Source: Flavobacterium succinicans LMG 10402 (GTDB lineage Bacteria; Bacteroidota; Bacteroidia; Flavobacteriales; Flavobacteriaceae). Taken from it: a DNA stretch of 64,000 nucleotides. The position numbers and the translations under genes were made by a program. Under the pieces are notes generated by a model. It was not told the origin of the DNA and ran no database searches. It saw only the letters and a program-made list of their open reading frames with translations. The stretch spans positions 62,001-126,000 of the forward strand of contig NZ_JATV01000008.1 of NCBI RefSeq assembly GCF_000611675.1, read 5' to 3'. Each line of letters starts with the position of its first letter. Position 1 is the first letter of the stretch. Below are positions 34,668 to 42,712 of this stretch, one piece after another.

Positions 34668-34817
34668 ATGCCAAAAATTAATGTATTTGTGACATTTTAT
34701 ATTAATGAACGGTTGTTAAAAACTAGGTTTACTATAAATAAAAATGAACGCTTTTCCGACAAAGAATTATTGATTTATTTACTAAAGAAAGATTTACAAA
34801 AAGTACGATTAAGTTAA
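34668..34817 (+). CDS. Possible 49-aa small protein
   Basis: An open frame MPKINVFVTFYINERLLKTR onward, ending in LLKKDLQKVRLS, in the 261-base gap between a terminator and the next gene, which starts 28 bases later. It is basic, with alternating hydrophobic residues at the start and a helical end. It has no recognised relative and could be chance. The position at the head of the second operon is the main argument in its favour. Confidence 0.35.
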   Translation: MPKINVFVTFYINERLLKTRFTINKNERFSDKELLIYLLKKDLQKVRLS

Positions 34818-34845
34818 AAATGCTAACCATTAAACATAAATAGTT

Positions 34846-35658
34846 ATGACAAATTTGAGTTCAATCATTCTTCCGGTTCTTCAAGGAATGGAAGCATCTT
34901 ATTTAAAGGATCAATTATTAAAATTCTTGCCCAATCAACAAGAATCATTTTCAAAAATTGAAAAAAGCTTCAATCAATTAACGTCTAAAGTTCAGGATAA
35001 AGAACGATTGCAACGTTTTTTTCATAGTTGGAGTCAAACAAATAATAGTGCGATGACAGTGGCAGGGATTAGTAATCGAATGACGATGCTGGTGCATAAA
35101 AATCAACCAATTGTAGACGAAAAAGCGCTTTTGCTTTCAATTACAAGCTTAAACAGAATTGTAGATGAAGATTTAGCCGTAGTAGGTCGAATTTTACATT
35201 CTCAGATGTTTTATACCATGGCCACAACTATTTGTACTGATGATGATTGGCTTTCACGCAAGTATTTAAATCAAAGTGCTTGTGATTTCAAAGCATGGAA
35301 AGATCAAAATTCCTTGCGAAATAAAGATATAATGATTGCTTTATTGACCACATTGATTCATGAGATTTATACTCATGGTGAGGTAGAGTTCATACTTCCA
35401 AAATTTAAATCATGGTTGATTAATGATTATAATTACTCAGAGGAAGCGTGCGAAAAAACATTGGCATGGATCAGTGTACATTGTGGACCAACAGAGAAAA
35501 ATCATTTCTTTTTTGCGGTTAGTGCAGTTTTTTATTATGCACAGGCCATGAATATTGATATAGAATCTTATGATTTAGAGCCAATTATTAAAGACTATTT
35601 AAATAAAAAATCTGCCGTAATGGAAGATGTAGTGGAGCTAAAAGAACTTAGTTATTAA
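34846..35658 (+). CDS. Possible heme-oxygenase-like di-metal protein
   Basis: A 270-aa mostly helical protein. Acidic and histidine residues are spaced as in heme-oxygenase-fold di-iron oxidases: E108 with H118 (IVDEDLAVVGRILH), H172-E173 with H177 and E179 (IHEIYTHGEVEF), and H212, E217, H220 (HCGPTEKNHFFF). The exact family motif is not clear, so the assignment is tentative. If correct it could carry out an oxygen-dependent cleavage or hydroxylation. It is 14 bases upstream of the ATP-grasp-like gene, in one operon with it, a GT2 and an adenylate-forming enzyme. Confidence 0.5.
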   Translation: MTNLSSIILPVLQGMEASYLKDQLLKFLPNQQESFSKIEKSFNQLTSKVQDKERLQRFFHSWSQTNNSAMTVAGISNRMTMLVHKNQPIVDEKALLLSITSLNRIVDEDLAVVGRILHSQMFYTMATTICTDDDWLSRKYLNQSACDFKAWKDQNSLRNKDIMIALLTTLIHEIYTHGEVEFILPKFKSWLINDYNYSEEACEKTLAWISVHCGPTEKNHFFFAVSAVFYYAQAMNIDIESYDLEPIIKDYLNKKSAVMEDVVELKELSY

Positions 35659-35671
35659 TTTAATAGTACTT

Positions 35672-36940
35672 ATGGCTATTACTAAGAAAGAAACGAAATC
35701 CCAACTCATTATGCATAAAATTCAGTTACTGCAAAATCAAGCGGATAAACAGAAAAAATGGAACGAGTTGTTTTCTGAATATTTTCAAAATGATTCTGGA
35801 CTAAATAGTCATTCTTTTGCTAATTCTTCAGTGATGCTATCTTCAGAATACTATCAAGAGATGAATCGATTGTGTGCCATTTTAAACAAAACTTGTAGAG
35901 CAATTGTTTTAAATTATTTTGAAGATAGTAGAATTCGTAAATACTATCAGCTCGATGAAGAACTTGAAAATATTTTAAGAAAAAGTAATAGCGAAATATA
36001 TGATCAGGGTTTTTATCGCCCTGATTTTTTATATGATATCCACGATCAAATAAAAATTTGTGAGATTGGAGCACGATATCCCTTAAACGGCTGGATGATT
36101 AGCTATTATTTGAAATTGATAAATGATCGGCTTAATTCTAGTGGAATAGTACAAAAGGTTACCCCTAAGTGTATAAAAAACATAGTTAATGATTTACGGA
36201 ATCAATTTGCTCCTAGTGGGAAGGTCGCTTTTGTTCATGATGATGAAAAAGGAACCGAAATTTTTCTTCTTCAAAAGGAATTAGCCAAGTTTCAAATTCA
36301 ATTAATTTCTGTTAAACCTCAGGATTTAACTGTTCTTAATGATTTCATTTGTGTAAATGGCGAACCTATTTTGCACTTTATTTTAGAAATGGATCGAGAA
36401 GAATTAAAAAAAATAAAGGTAGATGTTCTGGATAAGTTAATCCAACAAAATTCATATTTTAATGATATCCGTACCCTAATTTTAATTCATGACAAAAGAG
36501 TATTGGCAGTAATGTATGATGCGCAAATTATGAATGATTATTTGGATGAGGAAGAATATGCTTTTTTACGAAAATATCTAATACCGAGTTTTATTATTAG
36601 CGATGCTACTAGTTGTGATCCTTTTATTGATTGTGAACAAAATTTGATTTTAAAATTGAATAGTGGCGGTAGAGGCATAGGCGCATATCTCAAAAGTCAT
36701 TGTACTATTGAAGATTGGGAGACTATTGTAAGGGAGAATTGGAGTAGTTATTTAATTCAGCATTTTGTAGATCAGAAAGAATTTATCGATACCGAAAACC
36801 ATCGTCGAATCCATTTGGTGGGAATGTTGTTGTGCAAAGATGATAAAACGTATGGAGCAGGTTTGTTTCGTGGTTCAGATGAATCGATTGTAAATGTACA
36901 TCAAGGAAGAGCATTGATTTATCCATTATTTGAGAAATAG
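35672..36940 (+). CDS. Circularly permuted ATP-grasp-like protein
   Basis: A 422-aa protein. YRPDFLYDIHDQIKICEIGA leading into RYPLNGW resembles the RPDxL..ICEINARFPxNG block of circularly permuted ATP-grasp ligases, and the later LILKLNSGGRGIGAYL and SYLIQHFVDQKEF resemble the nucleotide-binding lysine strand and hinge. Such enzymes form amide or related bonds through acyl phosphates. The N-terminal ~100 residues are helical and unassigned. It is followed 8 bases later by a GT2 gene. The substrate may be the modified peptide or a small molecule; this is inference. Confidence 0.65.
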   Translation: MAITKKETKSQLIMHKIQLLQNQADKQKKWNELFSEYFQNDSGLNSHSFANSSVMLSSEYYQEMNRLCAILNKTCRAIVLNYFEDSRIRKYYQLDEELENILRKSNSEIYDQGFYRPDFLYDIHDQIKICEIGARYPLNGWMISYYLKLINDRLNSSGIVQKVTPKCIKNIVNDLRNQFAPSGKVAFVHDDEKGTEIFLLQKELAKFQIQLISVKPQDLTVLNDFICVNGEPILHFILEMDREELKKIKVDVLDKLIQQNSYFNDIRTLILIHDKRVLAVMYDAQIMNDYLDEEEYAFLRKYLIPSFIISDATSCDPFIDCEQNLILKLNSGGRGIGAYLKSHCTIEDWETIVRENWSSYLIQHFVDQKEFIDTENHRRIHLVGMLLCKDDKTYGAGLFRGSDESIVNVHQGRALIYPLFEK

Positions 36941-36947
36941 TATAATT

Positions 36948-37871
36948 ATGAAGCATACTGTGGTTATACCTCTTTATAACAAAGAAAAGTATATCTATGA
37001 TACTATTCGTTCGTTAGCCTTTCAGGAAAAAAAACCATCTCAAATTATTGTTGTAGATGATTGTAGTAACGATCGAAGTGTAATTTGTTTGAAAGAAGCT
37101 TTGTCGTTTTTTGCGCCACAGTTTTTACAAACTACGATTCAAATTGTTGAATTAGATGAAAACACTGGTCCTGGAAATGCAAGGAATATAGGGATTCAAC
37201 GAGCTACAGGGGAACTTATAAGTTTTTTAGATGCTGACGATTGCTATACTCCCACTTGTATAAGGGAAGTAGGTTGTATTATGGAGGAGAGAGATTTGGA
37301 TATAGTTATTCTAGGTATTTTATTGAATCCATCCAACTACTATTTGCCTGCTATTAAATCTTTTGTAAGCGAAATGCATTATCTTTCGAATCATTTATAT
37401 CTACTACCTAATATATTACATACTGTTAGTTCACCAGATTTTATCATGGGGGTTGGCAGTAACGTTGTTATACGTAGAAAACATCTTAATGAGATTCGTT
37501 ATGAGACAGGGGTTTCGTTAAATGAAGGAATTGATTTTTGGTATCGTGTTTTGAAGAATATGACAGAACCCATTCGAGTAGGACTTCTAAATAAAGCATG
37601 CATTGAAGTAAGAGAGGTTGAAGGGAGTTTGTCTCGAACTAGTTATACTAATTGGAGAGATGTAGAAATTCCTGTTTCGATAAAGCGCTATCAAAAGAGC
37701 TCCAATCGGTACGATCAACAGCTCATGGGAATGTTGTCGCAGCGATGGTTGGAACACGCTATGGAACGATTGCCGACTTGGCAGCAAAAAGGGTTATTTG
37801 TTATTCATCATGCCTTGGTCTTAATTAAAAACTTTTACTATTTCAAAAAAAGGAAATACAAAAAACGATAA
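36948..37871 (+). CDS. Glycosyltransferase family 2 (paralogue 2)
   Basis: A 307-aa GT2 enzyme and paralogue of 33628-34584: TVVIPLYNKEKYIYDTIRSL, VDDCSNDRS, TGPGNARNIGIQ, metal-binding FLDADD at residues 93-98, then NEGIDFWYRVLK, EVEGSLSRTSYTNW and GMLSQRWLEHAM. The ATG at 36948 is preferred over an in-frame TTG at 36930 because it aligns with the paralogue and does not overlap the upstream gene. Two related transferases in one cluster suggest two similar glycosylations or use of two sugars. Confidence 0.85.
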   Translation: MKHTVVIPLYNKEKYIYDTIRSLAFQEKKPSQIIVVDDCSNDRSVICLKEALSFFAPQFLQTTIQIVELDENTGPGNARNIGIQRATGELISFLDADDCYTPTCIREVGCIMEERDLDIVILGILLNPSNYYLPAIKSFVSEMHYLSNHLYLLPNILHTVSSPDFIMGVGSNVVIRRKHLNEIRYETGVSLNEGIDFWYRVLKNMTEPIRVGLLNKACIEVREVEGSLSRTSYTNWRDVEIPVSIKRYQKSSNRYDQQLMGMLSQRWLEHAMERLPTWQQKGLFVIHHALVLIKNFYYFKKRKYKKR

Positions 37872-37874
37872 ACT

Positions 37875-39074
37875 ATGCATTTAGTTGATTTAGCTCCCAA
37901 AAAATATGATTTAGTGTTGCGAGATTATTTTGAATTTGCCCGAAAGAACCCTCTATATATTGACTTTTATAAAGACATTTATAAAGCTCCTGATGCTCCC
38001 ATGTTGAGTAAAGAAGAATTAATGTCAATTTTAAAAACCAAATTTAAACTTCACGATCAAAATACGGGAGTATATTTGGTGCGGTCGGGCGGAAGTACTC
38101 AGGAGCCTTTGGTTTTTCCGGTAGATATTCAAGAAAATCAAGATCAGCGAATTGCTATGGCAAAAGAGTTAGTTAAAAAAAATTTTTTTACCTCTAAAAC
38201 AATTGCGCTAAATATTTTTGGTTATTCTGATATGTATCGAACCGCAGCTATTATGGATGACATTTTAGAAAAATGTAATGCAACAACATTGTCATTAAGT
38301 GCTCATGCAAGTTATGATGATATGCTACAAGCTACTAACTATTTCAATCCGAATTTTATTCTGGGAACACCTTCTAAACTATTGTGTTTTGCCAAATTTT
38401 TAGAGGAAAATAATATACAACTTGAAATTGAAAATTTGTTTTATGCGGGTGAATTTTTAAGACCAAGCCTACAAAAGCTTCTAAAAAAAACATTAGGCTA
38501 CGAACAAGTTTATTCTATGTACGGTTCTGCCGAGACTGGAATTTGGGCATGGTCGGATGTCACTAAAAGACCTTCCTTTTTCTCCGTTATAAAAGGTATT
38601 GTAGTGGAGATTATAGATCCTGATGTTAATGGATATGGAACCATCGCGGTCACTAATACTTTTCGCAAAAGATTTCCTGTTTTTCGATACGCTATCGGAG
38701 ATTTAGGTAGATGGATTGATATAGATGGAGACTCTTTTTTAGAGTTAAAATCTAGGGAAACAAAATCATTTATTGTTGGAGAACAACATTATAATTTGGA
38801 TCAAATTGCCTTTTTTACGCAACAAGCAGAAGCCTTTCAGTTGCAATTGTCCTATAATGAAAAGGTTCAAGAAGTAATTCGATTACTGATTGTTCAAAAA
38901 GTCGTTGAAATGGATAAACCCGACTTTATAAAAACAACAACAGAAGCATTACAGCACTTGTTCCATTATAATGAAAAATTTATGCAATTAGAGGTGCTAC
39001 TAGTTCCTATAGATGAATTATATACTGATCCTAATACGGCAAAAACACCATTGCTTGTAGATTTAAGAGATTGA
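37875..39074 (+). CDS. PaaK-like adenylate-forming enzyme
   Basis: A 399-aa ANL-superfamily protein of the phenylacetate-CoA ligase branch. The P-loop-like VRSGGSTQEP is at about residues 69-78, YGSAE at 216-220, and RYAIGDLGRW matches the conserved D-loop region. It should activate a carboxylic acid as an acyl-AMP; whether CoA, an amine or a hydroxyl accepts it is unknown. It starts 3 bases after the GT2 stop and is the last gene of the island. The C-terminal domain is somewhat short for PaaK. Confidence 0.8.
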   Translation: MHLVDLAPKKYDLVLRDYFEFARKNPLYIDFYKDIYKAPDAPMLSKEELMSILKTKFKLHDQNTGVYLVRSGGSTQEPLVFPVDIQENQDQRIAMAKELVKKNFFTSKTIALNIFGYSDMYRTAAIMDDILEKCNATTLSLSAHASYDDMLQATNYFNPNFILGTPSKLLCFAKFLEENNIQLEIENLFYAGEFLRPSLQKLLKKTLGYEQVYSMYGSAETGIWAWSDVTKRPSFFSVIKGIVVEIIDPDVNGYGTIAVTNTFRKRFPVFRYAIGDLGRWIDIDGDSFLELKSRETKSFIVGEQHYNLDQIAFFTQQAEAFQLQLSYNEKVQEVIRLLIVQKVVEMDKPDFIKTTTEALQHLFHYNEKFMQLEVLLVPIDELYTDPNTAKTPLLVDLRD

Positions 39075-39127
39075 TTTTTTTTTTTTTTAAGGTTACAATA
39101 AAGCTGCCTTATTTTTTTGGTAAATAA

Positions 39128-39154
39128 AAAATCCGAAGCCATGCTTCGGATTTT
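39128..39154. terminator. Bidirectional terminator at the end of the island
   Basis: AAAATCCGAAGC and GCTTCGGATTTT form a perfect 12-bp stem with a 3-base loop, between the adenylate-forming gene and the convergent flotillin gene. A 14-base T-tract (39075-39088) directly follows the upstream stop codon. Confidence 0.85.
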
Positions 39155-39208
39155 AAGATAGAGCTTCAAAACAATGAAGTTTTATGACTAAAATTTAGCG
39201 ATTAATAA

Positions 39209-41116
39209 TTATTTCTTAGGAGTTGGTTTGTCAGTTTTGGCATCCATCATCTCCATTAGTTTCATACCTAGTAATCCGCTGATTCCACCTTCAGAACCAT
39301 TTGTTCCTGAAATTAAGACATCGGGAATTACTTTGATATTTCCTTTTCCAATTTCCTCGGTAATTTTGTATTTAGTGAAGTTATCACCGCCCATTGCTGA
39401 AACCTGTAATTGATAAGCTTCGGCTGTAGATTGACCAATAGCCTTGATTTTTTCAGCTTCAGCTAAACCAGTTTTAGAAATTTTTTCAGCTTCTGCGCTT
39501 GCATTTAATCTAGTAGCTTCAGCTTGTGCTCCAGCTCTTGCTTTAGTAGCTTCGGCTTCTGCATTGGCACGCATTTTAGTTGCCTCTGCCTCTGCATTTA
39601 CGTTAAGTTTCAAACTTGTAGCATCTCCTTCTGCTTTTTTAACAGTCGCATCAGCCGTTCTTTGAGCAATTTCAACACTTTGAGAGGCTTTTACGATTTC
39701 TTTTTGCATATCTGCAATAGCAGTTTCTTTTTCTACACCTTGACGTTGTTCTTGCGCCATTCTTTGGGTTTGATAGGTTTTTTGTTCCTCTTCCGCAATT
39801 TTTCTATCAGTCAACGTTTTCATTAAAGAATCCGGAGGAACGATATCACCAATTAAAGTATCAACTGCATTTACGTTGTATTCATCCAATACTGCTTTGA
39901 TATGGTTTTTAGCTGATTCTTGACGCTCTTTACGAGTACTTAAGAATGAAATTACATCGCTGTCTTGCGCTGAGTTTCTAAAATAGTTACCTATAGTTGG
40001 TTCCAAAACTTGCGACACTAAGTTGGTCATACTACCAAAACGAGCAATAACTTTTGGTGCTTCGTTAGCGGGAACGTGAATAATTTGCGCTACATCCAAA
40101 TTAAAAGGGAAACCATCTTTTGAACGAACGGTAATTGTTGATAGATTTTTGTCAAGGTCGTGTGATTCACTTCTAGCATTTGCCCAGTTTAAGACTAGGT
40201 TTGTTGTTGGAACAGGCTCAAGTTTTGTTGTGTATTTATTCAAAGCATATTTACCTGGACCAAACGGTTCCATCCAAACACCACGTTGTCCTTTTGATAC
40301 AATATTACCGTGTTTGAAAGTGTCTCCTGTAACATCTTTTCCGTCTTCGCCGATATAGGAAATCACAACTCCTACATAACCAATTGGGACATCTGTCATT
40401 GGGTTTTGTTCTATTTGAATTGCCCAAGTATTGATATAGTAAGAACCTGCCAACATTACTTGAGGTTGCAAGCCACGATTTCCACCATGCTCTAGGAAAT
40501 AGTCAAAATCTTGAAAGTTATTGTGGCCATCTACATATTTACCTGCAATTTGTCCTTGCGGAATTGGATCACCATCTAGGGCGGTTACAATTCCAACCAT
40601 ATTTTCAAAAATCTTTATTTGTTCGGCAATTACAATTTCGAACAAAAAGGTATTTATACGATAAGATCCAGTGGTTATAAAAGCGGATTGCCTTCCTTTT
40701 TGTCCACCGTTAGTTAAGAAAGCAGTGGCGTCTTGATAGTTGTCACTGTCTACTTTTCTTGCAAGGATGCGTCCCGTTGGGATTTCTTTACCATCTTTAC
40801 TCAACACTAATCCAATTTTTCCTTCAGGAATAATAGTAAATGGGGTCATATCTACTGAAAATTGCCAAATCCACATTCCCCAATATAGACCCGGAGCGAG
40901 CGTTTGGGCTTGAAACCCTGCTTCGCCTTTAGTGGCTATAATTCTTCCGTCAGGTAATGATTTGTCCGCACCAAACAGCACGAATTTTTTGGTTACTAAT
41001 CCAATTTTGTCCTCAGGAACGATAACCATTCCAAAGAAAACTCTTAAAACAAATTTGTAAAGAACGATGGATAAAACTAGTAAAAATACCCACCAAAAAT
41101 CTAGAATTGCAGTCAT
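39209..41116 (-). CDS. Flotillin-like SPFH/band-7 protein
   Basis: A 635-aa membrane-scaffold protein. An N-terminal hydrophobic segment at about residues 5-30 is followed by an SPFH domain (about 30-430, including VRSKDGFPFNLDVAQIIHVP) and a long alanine/glutamate-rich coiled coil (about 450-570) with repeated AEAEATK units. The C-terminus has a glycine-rich SGTNGSEGGISGLLGMKLME segment. The long form resembles YqiK-type flotillins, which organise membrane microdomains. It stands alone, convergent with the island. Confidence 0.88.
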   Translation of the reverse strand: MTAILDFWWVFLLVLSIVLYKFVLRVFFGMVIVPEDKIGLVTKKFVLFGADKSLPDGRIIATKGEAGFQAQTLAPGLYWGMWIWQFSVDMTPFTIIPEGKIGLVLSKDGKEIPTGRILARKVDSDNYQDATAFLTNGGQKGRQSAFITTGSYRINTFLFEIVIAEQIKIFENMVGIVTALDGDPIPQGQIAGKYVDGHNNFQDFDYFLEHGGNRGLQPQVMLAGSYYINTWAIQIEQNPMTDVPIGYVGVVISYIGEDGKDVTGDTFKHGNIVSKGQRGVWMEPFGPGKYALNKYTTKLEPVPTTNLVLNWANARSESHDLDKNLSTITVRSKDGFPFNLDVAQIIHVPANEAPKVIARFGSMTNLVSQVLEPTIGNYFRNSAQDSDVISFLSTRKERQESAKNHIKAVLDEYNVNAVDTLIGDIVPPDSLMKTLTDRKIAEEEQKTYQTQRMAQEQRQGVEKETAIADMQKEIVKASQSVEIAQRTADATVKKAEGDATSLKLNVNAEAEATKMRANAEAEATKARAGAQAEATRLNASAEAEKISKTGLAEAEKIKAIGQSTAEAYQLQVSAMGGDNFTKYKITEEIGKGNIKVIPDVLISGTNGSEGGISGLLGMKLMEMMDAKTDKPTPKK

Positions 41117-41593
41117 TATGAAATATTTTTTTGATTACTACTATGTTTGAATTTTATAGATAATGACTATAGAAAAATACTGTAATTTCTTTTTTTAGTT
41201 TCTGAATTCAAATTATATAAGAAAATTGAAATCCCTTTTTGAAGTTACAACAGCTGTGTGTTATTTTAGAATGTCGTTATGGTATAAAATCTCTAATTAT
41301 ACGGAAACACTTATTAATTGTTACAAAAAAATAAGAAATATTTTAGAAAATAAAAAAACCGAAATTTCCATTGTCACTTTGTTTTGATTCTTAACTTGTG
41401 CTTTTCAATTATTCTGGAGTTTTATTTTGTTTTGCTGATTTTTGGGTTGATGTTGCAATTATTTATTTCTAAAAGATAATATTTGGTGAGTATGTTCACT
41501 AAATAATATAATAATTGGTGAATACAGTATCCTAAAAGTATAATAATTGGTGAATAATTAATTATTTTATTACATTTGATTAAAATTAATGTA
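41117..41593. other. Gap with a triplicated AT-rich motif
   Basis: This 477-base gap between the divergent flotillin and ATPase genes has no supported gene. Three spaced copies of an ATAAT(A/T)TTGGTGA(A/G)TA-like motif occur at about 41477-41492, 41510-41524 and 41542-41556, just before the ATPase start; they may be operator sites. Confidence 0.5.
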
Positions 41594-42706
41594 ATGATAA
41601 CTAGGAGTTTATTAGATAGAATTCGAGATAGGTTAAATAAAGGCAAAGCTATTGTTCTGGTTGGTCCTAGGCAAGTGGGAAAAACAACCTTGCTCAATGA
41701 GTTGTTAAAAGGTATTTCGTATTTGTTTTTGGACGGAGACGACTCGGTGATAATGGATACTTTGGCTAATGCCAATACCGAAACGCTAAAAAGTATAATT
41801 GGCGACTACAAATATGTTTTTATCGATGAAGTACAACGCATTCCGAATATTGGTTTGAAACTAAAAATCATTGTAGATCAAATCAAGGATGTCCAAGTTA
41901 TAGTGAGTGGTTCTTCAGTGTTGGATATTCATAATTTGACCCAAGAACCGCTTACAGGTAGGAAATTTGAGTTTCAAATGTTTCCAGTTTCTTGGGCCGA
42001 ATTTGAGAATAATGTGGGCTATATGAAAGCAAAACAACAACTCGAACTCCGATTGTTATATGGTATGTATCCAGACGTAATTAATAATTTTGGAAACGAA
42101 TATGAAATTCTAAAGAACTTGGTTTCAAGTTATTTGTACAAAGATATTTTGGCTTTGACAGGCATTCGAAAATCCGAGGTATTAGAGAAGATTCTTCAAG
42201 CTTTGGCGCTTCAAATTGGGAGTGAAGTGAGTTATAATGAACTTGCCCAGTTAGTTGGTGTTGATAAAAATACGGTAAGCAGTTATATCGATTTGCTCGA
42301 AAAGAGTTTTGTGATTTTTAAATTAAATAGTTTCAGCCGTAATGTTCGAAATGAAATAAAAGCTAATCGAAAAATCTATTTCTACGACAATGGTGTTCGG
42401 AATATGCTGATAGGAAATTTTAATTTTTTAGAATTCCGACAAGATAAAGGTGCTCTTTGGGAAAATTTCCTTATTTCAGAACGTATGAAAGTATTGAGTT
42501 ATCAAAACAGCATAGCAAAGCCATATTTCTGGCGAACCACACAACAGCAAGAAATCGATTATGTCGAAACGGTTGCTGATGATGTGAATGCCTATGAATT
42601 CAAATGGAAAGCCAAAAAAGTGAAATTACCCAAAACTTTTTCGGACAACTACAAAGGAAGTTTTGAGATTATTACAGTAGATAATTTTAGGGAGTTTTTG
42701 AAATAG
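41594..42706 (+). CDS. AAA ATPase with DUF4143 domain
   Basis: A 370-aa protein. Walker A GPRQVGKTT is at residues 24-32 and Walker B YVFIDEVQ near 74-81, followed by a sensor segment VIVSGSSV. The C-terminal DUF4143 region has the nuclease-like pattern GALWENFLISERMK and QQEIDYVE. These ATPases are widespread and of uncertain function, often in mobile or defence settings. The ATG at 41594 is preferred over a TTG at 41576. It is followed 6 bases later by a RES-like protein gene, so the two are probably an operon. Confidence 0.85.
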   Translation: MITRSLLDRIRDRLNKGKAIVLVGPRQVGKTTLLNELLKGISYLFLDGDDSVIMDTLANANTETLKSIIGDYKYVFIDEVQRIPNIGLKLKIIVDQIKDVQVIVSGSSVLDIHNLTQEPLTGRKFEFQMFPVSWAEFENNVGYMKAKQQLELRLLYGMYPDVINNFGNEYEILKNLVSSYLYKDILALTGIRKSEVLEKILQALALQIGSEVSYNELAQLVGVDKNTVSSYIDLLEKSFVIFKLNSFSRNVRNEIKANRKIYFYDNGVRNMLIGNFNFLEFRQDKGALWENFLISERMKVLSYQNSIAKPYFWRTTQQQEIDYVETVADDVNAYEFKWKAKKVKLPKTFSDNYKGSFEIITVDNFREFLK

Positions 42707-42712
42707 TAGATT

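Noticed and set aside
24358..39100. Prophage or insertion-sequence origin of the island
   Set aside because: No transposase, integrase, terminal inverted repeats or tRNA at the edges; the duplicated leader is a regulatory repeat rather than an IS end.
39444..39826. Alanine/serine-rich plus-strand frames opposite the flotillin gene
   Set aside because: Shadows of the repetitive AEAEATK coiled coil on the other strand.
41471..41556. Replication iterons
   Set aside because: Three short AT-rich copies only, and no dnaA/rep gene or DnaA-box cluster nearby.
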